DNA of 64,000 nt from Kalaharituber pfeilii (Eukaryota > Ascomycota > Pezizomycetes > Pezizales > Pezizaceae). Position numbers and translations under genes: made by a program. The first letter of the stretch is position 1. Each line of letters starts with the position of its first letter. Positions 23,113-34,454 of this stretch are shown here, in pieces. The DNA is taken from NCBI GenBank assembly GCA_015179045.1, contig WHUZ01000012.1, forward strand, positions 992,001 to 1,056,000. The letters are read 5' to 3'. A model generated the notes under the pieces. That model was not told the origin of the DNA. It ran no database searches and saw only the letters and a list, made by a program, of their open reading frames with translations.

Positions 23113-24621
23113 AAATAGTCCATATGTGTTGCTTCAGGGTAACAGCTAGCAGTTCGGCCTCAAAACTGTACTTACTCATTTTCAACCATTTTTGCCTAGT
23201 GTGCTCTTTTTCCTTAGAGTGTACACTTGCACTTTTTTTTGTGTATTGTTGATTGGGATAATTTATATAGATACAAAGTTTTGCATATACTTTTGTACAT
23301 AGACAGTGACACTTGCGTACATATCCAGATACATTTAGTTTCGCTAAATAAAACCTCTCTATCCATTGCACTTCAATTTATCTCACTTCTCCCTCCAGGC
23401 CCGCTCGGCTGCATGTCTGGTGATTCGAAGGGACAGTTATGGGGACATAACCTCCCCCAGCCAGACTAGACCCTGGCCATACTAGTCCGAACATTGAGGC
23501 CAAGACGATTACTTTGGAGATAGGAGTAGTTAAGTAACGTGCCGACAACTTTGATAAGATGTATATCCAAGAGGATGTACTTGGGTAGTGCATAGTATGT
23601 TAGGGTTGAAAGACTGCTACTCTGGCATTGCACTCTACAATAAAGCTACATATCAAGAGCTCCTGCAAGCAAAGTAAGCGTAATAATATATGAAACGGGT
23701 AGCTCTGTCATATATCTTCACATTCACGAATAAGAGCAAATTAGAAAAGAAAATTTTCCAAGAATTTACCCTTAAGCAAGCGGGAACCTGAGCCCGTGAA
23801 ATAACAAGTAATGTACTAGATTCCGCGAGATTTATTTTTTGACATGTATACAAGTGTGTTTACGAGATTACAAATGTGTTTTATTATTTATAGAATAAAG
23901 TATATTAGGCAAGGAAATAAAACAAACGATGTACTTTGTATATCGTTTGTTTTATTTCCCTCGCCCGTTGGCCGGCTGCCCGGCCACGGGCAGAGGCGGA
24001 AACGTGAAAAAAACAGCCTCTAAAAAGAAAAACATTAGCATTAAAAAAACATAGCTACTGAATTATGCACTTTTAAACGTTTATATTCAATTTAGATATG
24101 AGCACGCAACTTCCGGTTGGACAATTTTCATGCTTTTGTTTTCAAAAACCAGAAGAAAAAAATATAATAATAATAATAATAAAAATTCAAAAGAAAAAAA
24201 GATAAATGATTATACACGAAATAAAACACAAGTAAGCAAAGATACACCGGCCTGATGATACAAAACAAAAAGGACAAAGTAAAAGACATAAAAGAACCAT
24301 GATCTAGGTAAAACCAACAAGCCAACCTAAAACAAGCTGAAATTAGAGGTAGTAAGGTGCGAGGTATCGAGAAGAGGAAATGCAGCTGGTGAAGAAATGC
24401 GGAAGGGCGTGGTTGATGGGTGCTGGGTCGCATTTAGTGATGAGTATGATGACTCGGTCGCTTTCTAATCCTCTTCCCCCATCTCCCAGATTACTCCCTC
24501 TCCACTTCAACGCATTTTCTCCTATCCCTACCCAGACCTTGTCCTATCCTCATTGACTCCTCGGCTCTTCATCAACTCCACTGCTCTCCCCATTTTCGGG
24601 TATCCAATTCAGACATTGCAC
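23113..24621. other. Intergenic between convergent genes
   Basis: AT-rich 3' flanks of the PPR-like gene (+) and SSS1 (-). It contains a perfect hairpin at 23913-23959, A/T homopolymers and an (ATA)n microsatellite near 24161-24182. No supported gene. Confidence 0.6.
23913..23959. repeat. Perfect 18-bp inverted repeat (hairpin)
   Basis: GGAAATAAAACAAACGAT and its exact reverse complement are separated by 11 nt. It lies between two convergent genes, so it could be a bidirectional 3'-end/termination structure or a tiny hairpin element. No clear target duplication is visible. Confidence 0.8.
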
Positions 24622-25254
24622 CTAAGCCCCGCCGACAAGAATGTTGTTCACTGGAATATGGACTGTTTTGTTTACGTTAGTTATTGGCACTCTGCGACCC
24701 CTATTACATTCCCCCAGAGCCTCCACGGTGCCTATTCTGATTGCCGGAGTGTAGCCCAGTAAAGAAGGGAGGAGCAAGCGGAAGGATTGGGAAAACTCCT
24801 GCGAATTTGAATATGCGCAACAGAGGTATGAATTGACTCACTCAGTTTAACCACAAATCCAATAACACCCATCACTACAAAGCCGATGCCGACAGCTTGC
24901 GAGATCTTGAGGAATTCGCGCTTGTCAGCTGGGAGTGATGTCAATGTTAGTGTATCCTTTCTCGCTTCATTCAGATTCCTGTTTGCAGAATGATAGGTAT
25001 CCCTTTGGCTTTGAGGAGTGGGATAGCATTGAATGGGATATCGCAGCTGGCGCTAAGAGCTTCCCAGCGCACCTCCAGCTTCCAGACAACTGCTCATCCC
25101 ACATCCCAATGTTGCCAACCAAGAGATTTCAAAGACAACTGAGAAAAAGGAAAAAGTAAAGTAGCTTACGTTTCGTGCACCGATTGATGAACAATGTGCC
25201 GTCCTTAATGAACTGCCTTGGGATCTCCGCAAGCTGCTGAACAGTTTCCGACAT
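24622..25254 (-). CDS. SSS1: SSS1 / Sec61 gamma subunit of the ER translocon
   Basis: Small tail-anchored subunit that clamps Sec61 alpha in the ER protein-conducting channel. Exons on the minus strand: 25254-25170, 24928-24842, 24662-24622 (41 nt), phases 1 and 1, giving 70 residues, the usual fungal length. It begins MSETVQQLAEIPRQFIKDG, continues INRCTKPDKREFLKIS, has one transmembrane helix (QAVGIGFVVMGVIGFVVKL) and ends HIPVNNILVGGA. Every junction restores the family sequence exactly: donors GTAAGC and GTGAGT, acceptors CAG and CAG. The gene is too split for a single open frame to show it. Confidence 0.97.
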
Positions 25255-25965
25255 CTTCGGATTATTATGTCCTGAATCAGAATAGACTAGGCAGTGGTGT
25301 ATTATGTGCGTGTGCGCACGATTGTAGACGAAATTCTTGTTCGGTGTTGTTATGTGTGGTTGTGAAGGAAGAATGAGGATGAAGTGGGAGGGACAGCTTA
25401 AAGTTTCGCCCTGTCGTGAGGCATAGGTGTTCTTCTGTGGACGGGGTCTTGGCGGGACAGTGTGAACAGGGATGGGTGAAATGAGGGTAATGTGCTGGTG
25501 GGGGTTAATGTCCAGTTCTAGTTGATTAGTTGGACTATGCATCTCCAAATTTCGTCCGGCGATGTCCCCTTTTACATCTACGAAAAAGGTTTATATGAGG
25601 CTATTCACCAGATACCTCTAACTCTCATACCATAAACACTACGCAAGAGCTGACCAAAGTAATTATTAGATACGTACAAGTTGGTCGATTACTCTGGAGT
25701 TGGAGCTAACACCGCGCGCATGCACTTAAGATACTAGAGCTATACAGCAAATTTTAAAGCAGTAGAAATAAACCTGAATAAATTACATCATTGATTTTGA
25801 TTCACAGTTACTAGTCCTTCACTGCTGTTGATGCTGTTATTGTGTTGTAGTCGCAACCTCCTATACCGGTAGTCCCAAGGCTCAATGCTAATAAACCTCC
25901 ATCTATGTACTCAAAATCAACCGTGCTCAGCACTATACTACCCATTCCTCACCACCCTTCATCGC
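25255..25965. other. Intergenic between SSS1 start and SDH4 end
   Basis: About 710 bases holding the SSS1 promoter (minus strand) and SDH4 3' flank. The minus-strand frame to 25548 is the upstream extension of the SSS1 first exon. Nothing else is recognised. Confidence 0.5.
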
Positions 25966-27041
25966 TTAAGCAGTCCAAATCTTCTTGATAGCTACAATAT
26001 AGGATTGTCGTTAATATACATATGGTATCAAGGTGGTAAATTGGGGGAGTGCGGATCTCACCCTCTGTAAGCCCAACATCGTTCGTCTCAAACTCATAGA
26101 GACCGAGCAGCACAAGGGCGGTAATACCGTTCAAACCCCATCGGAAGAGCCTGTGAATTCCAGGAAGTGTGCGCCTGCAGTACTCAAAGATTAGCAGAAC
26201 GTATCCAAACATCAGACCTCCTTTTTGGTCGGCTACCTTGGAATATAATCTATGATCATGGACCTATACAAATCCTCGGATTAGGTCATTGCATCCAGCT
26301 ATGAGATATAGAGTAATACAACTTACTGAAAGCCAATGTGCGAATGTATCACGACAGTGGCGGCTAGAATTGCATCTGTGATGGGGTTAAGGGAGCCCGC
26401 GGCAAATGGGGCAATCGTTAATGGAACGAGAGCGACTGAAATTAACTGAATGTACCTTGTGGTCAGTGTCTGGATGGAGGAAAAATGGAGGAAAATCGTG
26501 GATGGAATGTGATAGGTACCCTTTCAAAGGACCAATGGTATGAACCATGTACTGGATTTGGGTCTGGGATTGGTGCTGGATCATTCACTATACATTGAGT
26601 TGGTACAGAGCACTCAGAGTTGAGGAATGCACCCTAGCGCCGAACTTACCATCACCCTCAATGACCTCTGCGCATCACATCCAATTCTGTACATTAGCTA
26701 GCTATCTCAACAGATATTGCAGCTTCTCGAGCCCCAAGCTCAGTGGTCTCTCTCTCTCTCTTTCTACAGCGAACCTATGTTCAGGCAACGACCCCCAATG
26801 GGTGCCTTCGCCATCCAGAACCCAAGACAAATGAGAGAAAGTAGTACTTACGAGGGCCCGCTGGCAATATCTGCATCTTCTTCGATGTATGGAACCCCAC
26901 CACCCTCGGTGCACTCCCCGCCAACGTAGGCATTCCCATCCTAGCCGACCTCAGCACCGGCGATGTAATTTGTCGTGGGACCGCACCGGTAAGAATGCGT
27001 GCCGCCGGAGCTTTCAAAGAGTTCGCAAACAGAAAGGCCAT
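25966..27041 (-). CDS. SDH4: SDH4, succinate dehydrogenase (complex II) cytochrome b small subunit (CybS)
   Basis: Inner-membrane anchor of complex II that helps bind ubiquinone and heme b. Minus-strand exons: 27041-26852, 26667-26650 (18 nt), 26587-26520, 26445-26327, 26263-26237 (27 nt), 26174-26062, 25991-25966, total 186 residues. The presequence is MAFLFANSLKAPAARILTG, with a probable cleavage region near VVGFHTSKK. The mature start is LPAGPQVIEGDVNDPAPIP, then HGSYHWSFERLISVALVPL, PFAAGSLNPITDAIL, the heme-region VIHSHIGFQ, IIDYIPRR, and C-terminal GLYEFETNDVGLTEAIKKI. Three transmembrane helices are expected. All six introns are GT-AG with consistent phases. Seven exons for 186 codons, one only 18 nt, is unusually fragmented and makes automatic annotation likely to fail. 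Confidence 0.96.
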
Positions 27042-28834
27042 TATGTCGGCTATGATCGATAATCTGAGTGAAGAGCGACTGTTGCCTCTTTCGAAGATGC
27101 GTGGAGGACGAAGAACGAGCTGGAATAGAGCTATTCGGTTCTGCTACTGCTACTGCTGGGATGTGCCGAGCTGGTTCGGGGCAGCGTGTGACTCTAGAGC
27201 AATCCAGTTGCCTGTTGCGTGTGGTTCGCAGCAATTTACAGTACCCAAGACTGAGAGCAATCTCGCGCTCAATTACCGAAGGATCCTTGTGCCGCTGCTA
27301 CTCTCTCGGGTTCCTCGGTTGTGCTGGGTAGCTGACTTCGGCGCTGATGTGATTGGCTGGGGGCAAGCTCGTGCCAAGACAACAGTCGCTGGCCACAGGC
27401 ATGTGGTCAAGCAAGAGCAGTGGATCTTCGGAAGATTGGTTACCAAATGATGCAAATGTCTGAAATCATCAATACCTATGTGCATAAATTATTCTCTTTT
27501 GCGGAATGAAAAATCCCAAAGGCTCCTTGGATAGATCACATCTTTCCTGACATGTTAAACCTGTGTCCATCGGTGGCGTTTAATAACACGTGATCATTGG
27601 GCTTCCCTTGAGCTGCTTCGGCCGCAGGACATGTCATTCGCTACTTTTATCGGTCCCTAGGCAATAGCTCCAGCATTTGTATCAAAAGAAGCCTCAACGT
27701 GAGTCTAGAGTGGCAATGTGAGCGGCTGCTGGAGGGACTGCTGAAGGGGTGTCAGAAGATGGGAGGGGCAGTTAGAGTGGCTTCATGTACAAGAGGATGG
27801 GCAGTTGTCCTACATTCCAGACTGACGTATAGCTTGGTAGTGATTTGTCTGTTGTCCCTATTGCAGGAGGTTACAAGAGGCCATGAAGAAGTATAAAGTT
27901 GAAGGCCCGGTTAGATTCCGAGCTGGTGAAGAGGAGCGTCTTTTATAGATGGACTGTAATGTTCCTGTTAATGATCAATCAAATCTCTAGATGAATAGTA
28001 CAGAGTAACCTGTTCTTCCTTTTACTTTTAAAAAATATTATCATTATTATTGTTATTTATAGTACGGTAGTCATGGGAGGGGCATGTTCCCGTTCAGGAA
28101 ATACCACTCGCTATTGCACTCCCTACTCGCACATCCCGATCCACCGCCATATCGTACGGATGCAATGAATCGGGGTTTTTTCGCGTCAACACTTTGTGAA
28201 GAGACGTGCATGAGCTTATTGTGCTCTTATGTGATTGTTGATAACTTCACAAGGGGCGGTAACCGCCTGATTGATCTTGAGCATGGGCAATATCTCATGC
28301 AAGTCCAGCAGTAGGATTATAGTTATATGCAGGGACTGGTGGGCGGTCGGCATGTCAAGGATATGTAGAATTGTAGCGGCCATTTGTACCTGCTGAACAT
28401 GCAGATGAATCCCTCAAGTTTAAAAGCTATGCTTTATGATGTCATATGATAGACTCGCGGTCTGGTTGGGCTGACAACGTACTGTACTACACTGAGTTGC
28501 CAGCCTAGATGGTGTATCATAAGATAAAAATCAGCGATAGCGAACCCAATTACCATGACCATGGCGCTGGGCCTAGATTCCATTGAAATGCCAATCCGCT
28601 CGTATCATAATCACCCAGTGCAATAACATATTTGGTAATAATCAAACGCAATCGCAGACTCATTTATCTAGACTGATTCGTCATTTTCTTCGTTTACCTT
28701 GCTTTTTCTTGCTCCCCTTCTTGTCTGGTGGTACCTGCTACAGTCACAGTCCGTTCCTGAACGTCCTCACCCTCTTCCTTGCGTTTGCCCTGCGCCTAAA
28801 AGAAAGCATTAAGTCTCGTAACTCTTTCTTCTCT

Positions 28835-29160
28835 TCATTTCCCTCTTTTCCTCTCTTCAGTTTGCTTCATCAGATAGTCAAATTTTAGCAGTAGACCGGT
28901 ATTCATACATTTTTCCTCCTTCCACTCCTCTTCAAGCCTTTTTGCCATTCCACTCAATTTCTCTACTTTCAACGCGGCCTTCGTCTGAGGGTTTGTTTCA
29001 TTCAATAGAGTATTGTGCTTGGCCTTCGGAGCTTTCAACTCAGATACGAGCTGCGCTGCTTTGGCTGTAGCTTTTTCACCATCCCCAGATGTGGTTGCAG
29101 CTTTATCTGCAGCCTGAGCAACCTTTTCTTCACAATAAGTACGCTGAGATTCGAGCTGAC
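28835..29160 (-). pseudogene. Lysine/glutamate-rich coiled-coil coding fragment, unknown
   Basis: One minus-strand frame reads from about QLESQRTYCEEKVAQAADKA through NETNPQTKAALKVEKLSGM to LMKQTEERKRGK and a stop at 28835. The heptad-like, charged composition looks like a real coiled-coil end rather than a random frame. No start or convincing upstream exon was found. Family not recognised. Either the last exon of an unresolved gene or a relic. Confidence 0.3.
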
Positions 29161-30894
29161 TTGTGAGTAAGTAGATGCACTACATTCCAATGTTGTCTAG
29201 CTTCTCTTCCTCTCATGGAACGTATTGGCCGCTATGTAGGCTTGTCTGGTATGTGGAATATAATAATGCAGAAGGAAACTCGATGAGTTTCCCGTCCGAT
29301 TCGCGAGTGCAATCGCCTTTGCGAAACACAACATTCAAAAATGCTCAGTTTTGAATTCTGAAAAAAGATCCGGATTCCCCAAAATCCACTCATGCGGTCC
29401 CCTATTTTTCTGGAATTTTTCCGCTATTTTATTAGTTTTTTTGTGATCTTTTGGCGATGCACCAAAATATGATACAGTGCTGGAACTCTCGACTACACAT
29501 CTCGCAGTCCTAAGGAATAACATCATTTAGTCAGCCTCCGTGCACCTATTGATTCATTGACAAAACCCAGTCACAGCTGCTCTAGCACTCTCACACCTCG
29601 GATTGTTTTCCTCTGAAAATCGGCCGTCTGTTTGTCACTGGTGCCTCGCATTAGCGTTTGCGTGATGGCTCTGGTAATGTGCATCATTTGGGAGTAACTA
29701 GGCTAGTATAGTGTGCGTTCACTAGTATTCCAGTGAGTTATTCGAATTATCACAATTGGTATTTAAGTCACTCACATAACGTCGTGGCTTAGAGGATGGC
29801 CATCATGACAGCCACGAAAGCGAAGCTCCTAAGGAGACGGCTGAGGATGCGAAGCCAAAATGGTAAAGATCACTAGTCTTGATAAAGTGGGCTCTAAATT
29901 ATTTTTTAGGATATGGCAGTGGTGAAAGTCGAAACAACGAACATAAAAGATGAAATAAAGAAGTTAAATGATTGGATTGATGGCTCGCCGAAGGCGGTCT
30001 CATCGTTTTATGTTCTCTAATGAATTCATGAAGCCTTGGAGCGTTCATCACCCCGACGTATGATATGTTCTATTGAAGGTACTAGTATTTGTTTACGATG
30101 CGAAAATCGAGGATCGAGACTGGTTACAGTCATCAATGAATCGGAGCAAAGGTCTGAGGCAAAGACAACATTGATGATCGAAAACTCTCAGGCTGAAGAC
30201 TGCTCTGCTCATTCAAACCACAAAGAATGAGCAGTTGGAGATGAGAAGGAAACTGCCCATGGCGAAATCACCACTCAGACGAAGGGCGAAATGGATGAAA
30301 AATGAATCTGGATATGCATTGTTTTCAAGTGAAAGTGCTTTCAGAATGGCTGGACGGTTTCGGACATGGATAACTAGGTTGCGTAAGTTGCATAACATAA
30401 GGTGTTACGGCGAGCTTTTCCTTTTGCTAATATGAAACGGGTTTATACGATATAATTATTTTTTTTAAAAAAAAAAAAAAAAAGGTAAGAAGGGCGAGTT
30501 GTGTAGACACTGCATAATGCAGGCAGCAGTTTTATTTGGATTATGATACTATTTGATCGGGGGGAAGCCCGAGATGAAGGAAAAGGAATAGTATTCATGC
30601 TCAAGCCGAAGGCGAATGGGTGAAGCCGAGTCGGGATTAGGACTGTACAATTGGGGCCCACTAACATTTGCTCTGTTTTTCTTCTACAGAAGCCATGAAG
30701 TCACTTATTCTGGTTGAAGTCACAAGTTGTCATATATGAAGGATCACTGATCTTTGGTATTTATGGTATTTGAGAGAGGTGGAAGTTATTGCGGGGTTTT
30801 GCTTGATTATTAGAGCTCCCACCTGTGACAGCATAAGCCTCAGGAAGAGGATAAAGTCCTTGGGTCTCCTGTCCGTCTCGGTACAGCATCCAGA

Positions 30895-31341
30895 CTATCT
30901 GTACAGATGGTCAACTCCATACTCGAATTCGGTGGATTTTTTATTCAGTGTCACAACCTCGCTTTTGGGCGGAGAAGTACCTATCCAATTGCGGTTCATT
31001 GTCTTGTTTGGAGCTACTGTTGCAGTAAATCCTTGAGCGGCATTTTCCGGTGCTTCACCGGCCTGTTTGGAATCGCATTTCGAGAACTCTTTCCTCGAAG
31101 GTGCCCGATCAACACTAGCTTCCCTTTCGGCTACAATATCAATACTCTCCACCCTCGCCCTTCTAACTCTAAAATCTATATATTTCTTGCTCCTCTTTCG
31201 AACGATGCCTTCTTCCTCCTTCTCCCTTTTTCCGGGAGTTCTAATGGGCATGGTGTACTCTTTTAGTTTTGTATTTCCTGTTCCCAAATCACTTAAATGA
31301 TCTAAGAGTGCACCAAAGATGCTATTAGAATAATAAAGCAA
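30895..31341 (-). pseudogene. Possible hypothetical ORF or relic, 148 codons
   Basis: Open frame with a basic central segment (KREKEEEGIVRKRSKKYIDF) and no recognised domain. No splice partners were found. Composition is somewhat coding-like but support is weak. Confidence 0.2.
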
Positions 31342-31925
31342 GTAGTGAGATGGGCTTGTCGTTCTTCTGCAATATCAGGAAGTATAGATGTGGCTGATTG
31401 ATGCATAAAGTCAGCAACTTAAGAGGTAATCTGGTTCGAGACGGGTAAAGCTCAAAAAGCAAGGGAGCATTGACTGGTATAAGAGACAAGGTTATGGAGA
31501 TGGACTACGATGGGGGCTACGGCGGAGCTGCGATGGGCTGCTAGAGGTAGTACTTGCAGTTTGCCGATGATAAGCTAAAGCATATACGCCAAGACTGAAG
31601 CAATGCTACTTTGGGAAGTCGCAACGTTTGGGTAAGACTAGTCTCGTGTCTTGCGTAATTTCACTTCAGCTTCGTGCACAGCCATACTATAGATGATTAG
31701 CAGATACTATGTTTTCCCTCCTAGGCACTTGAACATCTCAATGTGTTGACGCTTATTAGCTGTATTTGTAAACTCGTAGCTTTGTCTACAATTTGATTTT
31801 ATCTACAACTTTGTTCGACCATAACCGTATTCACACAATTACTCTCCGCAAGGAATCTACAACTAGTACTTCGGCAGGTCCAGCACAGTCCTTCACCTTA
31901 GTTGGCCATTGATCACCAACGAATT

Positions 31926-33491
31926 TCAGCAAGCGGGCCCATCCCATGCTTCCCTTTTCAATTTCATGACTGCAGCCTGCTTGTGCGGAAACGAAAATTC
32001 TTTCTCCTTATAAAACCCAACTCTCATCAGGTAATTGATGAATCTAAGCATGCGTTAGTCAATGTATTCAGTGAGACCGCACAGGATAAAACATACTTCT
32101 CATTGTCAACCCTTGGTTCGAGAATCAGCGTCATTGTACGCGGATCGGAAAGAAACATGTCTAATGAGTCAGTATCTGAATCAATGCATTGTGAAGGGTT
32201 GCTCACAATGGACTAGACTGCTCAGCCACACTTGCACTCGATGGTAGCCTCGAAATCGTTCCTCTCCAACAAGTACATGCACACCCCGGTCCCAGTCAGC
32301 AGTTTTTGTATATCCTGCGAGCCTGTCCTCTTTGACCCAGTAGATCTCAAAATATCCAAATGGGACCTCTTCACTACAGATCTCCTTCCCTTCTTTACCA
32401 TTTGCAGAATCTGTTGCAGATAAATCTCTCCAGCTGCCGATAACCGGGAAGCAATGATGATCTTCTAGTCCCTTCTGCAGAAATTGGTGTTGGTGAGTTT
32501 CGGGGCCGGCCTCGCCCCAGAAAGCGTCTACACGGGGATTGTTCATCCATTTGTGCAAGAGAGGCACATCTGTCTCCATATTTGCAGTGCGGAACGTTAA
32601 GTATGAGTTCAGCGAGGGTATATATCGCTTGTAAAACATTGTGCCAGGTGCAGGTGGCTTCGGGCGAAGAGGATGGCGGGAATTATCGACAGGTAAGCCA
32701 AAATGAAGCGGTTGAGAGTGATATGCCAACAAATTACAGGAAACTCCAACGGGGCGGTAGAAAACATCTGGTGGTATTTGCCAGAAAGTCCTTTTTAGGG
32801 TGAAAAAGGTATCAGTTCGACTTTTTTGCGCCGAGGTACAAGAATTATATATCAATCCCATTCTCTCCACCGAGACTAGGAGGGATTCATATTGCGCTCC
32901 ACCTCCGATCTGTACCTTCCATTGCTTGATAGGTGCACCTGGCTTTTGCGGGGGTGCGTCCGGAGGTGGTAAATGAAAATACCAATATAGAGTACACCAT
33001 ATGAATTGCGCATACTCTTGGGGATTAGGAAGGGCATCATTAGATTTTGCTTCTATGATAAGGGTATCCTCAAGTCTAGTAATTGGAAGAGTGGAGGAAC
33101 AGAAGACGGTCCACTCCAAGGTCACCCTATTCTTAGAGGAATGGCTGAAGTCCAAAGCCATAAAACCTTCATGGTTGAGGTTCTCAATGGAAATTCCAGC
33201 TGGCGTACCATTGAGCTTCTTTGCGGTGTTGATGGTAGTCTGCAGTAATGTCTCGTCGTGAAGAAGTAGTGATGTGAAGGACCCTGCTAGTTTACGATGG
33301 GTGTTGACCAGAGGTGGAGGAATAGTCGTCTGCGCCCATCCTACAGCAGGCTCCATTTTTTCCTCATTCACTGACTCTGGTTGTGTGCTTGAAGTCATGA
33401 CTGTAGACTGTGGAGTGGTTTTCTTCCTTGATTGCTGAATAAACGGCTTTTTCCCGGAAGGAGTCTTTGACCAGAACTTGAACCTCGACAT
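31926..33491 (-). CDS. Siderophore biosynthesis acyltransferase, SidL/SidF (IucB-like GNAT) family
   Basis: Acylates N5-hydroxyornithine, giving the hydroxamate iron-binding group of ferrichrome- or fusarinine-type siderophores. Minus-strand exons: 33491-32207, 32160-32097, 32043-31926, giving 488 residues. The start MSRFKFWSK was chosen as the first ATG; the longer frame upstream uses GTG. The C-terminal GNAT/MbtK-IucB domain shows NSYLTFRTANMETDVPLLH, WMNNPRVDAFWGEAGPE, PFGYFEIYWVKEDRL, DRGVHVLVGEERFRG, FLSDPRTMTLILEPRVDN and FPHKQAAVMKLKREAW. It ends GPAC, not a peroxisomal SKL-type signal, which favours cytosolic SidL (acetyl) over peroxisomal SidF (anhydromevalonyl), but this is weak. 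It is divergent from NAR1 with GATA-type motifs between, fitting iron-responsive SreA-like control. Confidence 0.88.
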
Positions 33492-34454
33492 GACTGTATA
33501 GCTGCGGTTCACAAATGGTGGACTATGGCGGCCGACGGTCTAGTGGTGGAAAAAGTGGGCTACCTCAGCACTCACTGGTGCTCAAGGTTTCAATAGACCA
33601 CAGAATAGAACGAGGCCACACTGGCGCTTTATCGGCCATTTGGATAATGTGAAATGCCCGAGAGAAGGTGGGGATTTATAGGCCTCATTGCTAACAGACC
33701 AGCGTAAGAAAATTCTCCCCAGTCCAGCTTTTGCGTCCAGGCTGCCAAAATACTGGGGGGTGCACAGGACTGTCACACTCCAGTCGTCGGGCTCATCGCT
33801 CTGCAGCAATGCTCATCAGATGAGGCAAGCGGATCGGATAACTCTAAATGCGCTATCACCAATGAGGGAAGCAATCTAATAAGATGGTCTGATAAGCATG
33901 CAACAGACATTCGCCAGCATGAGCTAATTTCGCAGCAGGCTCGGCCCACCGCTCAACTGCTACGGCAGTCTGGTCGAGTGAGGGCAGGGCGGGTGCCACG
34001 GAATGCTGGACGTACGCCGAGGGCAAGCTATTCTATTCATCGTCGAGATGCGTACTCGAGTGCACTGGCTCGGCCCAGAGCCTCATGAGAGAGCGAAAGC
34101 CGCTTTGTAGCCTAGCTTGGCACGCTGCTTCGAGCCGGTTCTTCATGGCTGGGTGGCGAGCAAGCAGTGGCCCCCCCCCCAACGATTATGTTTCATTGGG
34201 GCCCTAGTCTCGCTCCTGACTCAGGACTTGACGGCGGTAGCATAGGAGCGCCTATACGTACTGGCATTCATACAAGCATACACAACTGGGTCTCACCTCC
34301 ATAGCGCTGATCCGTTCTCAGAGCTCCTCGGGGAACGCTTGCATTTGTGTCATATACACTGTTCATAATTATCATCAGATAAACTCTTCCTTGTCGTCTC
34401 AAGGCTCAATTGCTTACTCGACTGCATAACGACTGCGAATCGAATATCTCCAGA
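33492..34454. promoter_or_regulatory. Shared divergent promoter, siderophore acyltransferase / NAR1
   Basis: 963 bases between two divergent starts. They contain ATCAGATAA (34374-34382), an exact match to the ATCWGATAA site known for fungal iron-regulator SreA-type GATA factors, plus near matches ATCGGATAA (33833-33841) and GTCTGATAA (33887-33895). No gene lies in the interval. That the sites work, and on which gene, is inference. Confidence 0.5.

Larger units (their letters stand above)
27042..31925. other. Gene-poor 4.9-kb region with coding-like fragments
   Basis: No complete gene is recognised. The SDH4 promoter lies at the left. Short lysine/glutamate-rich coding-like stretches occur at 28835-29160 and 30895-31341 on the minus strand and near 29780-30330 on the plus strand, interrupted by stops. 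There is also a poly(A) tract near 30469-30483. Decayed genes or transposon debris are likely; function unknown. Confidence 0.45.
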
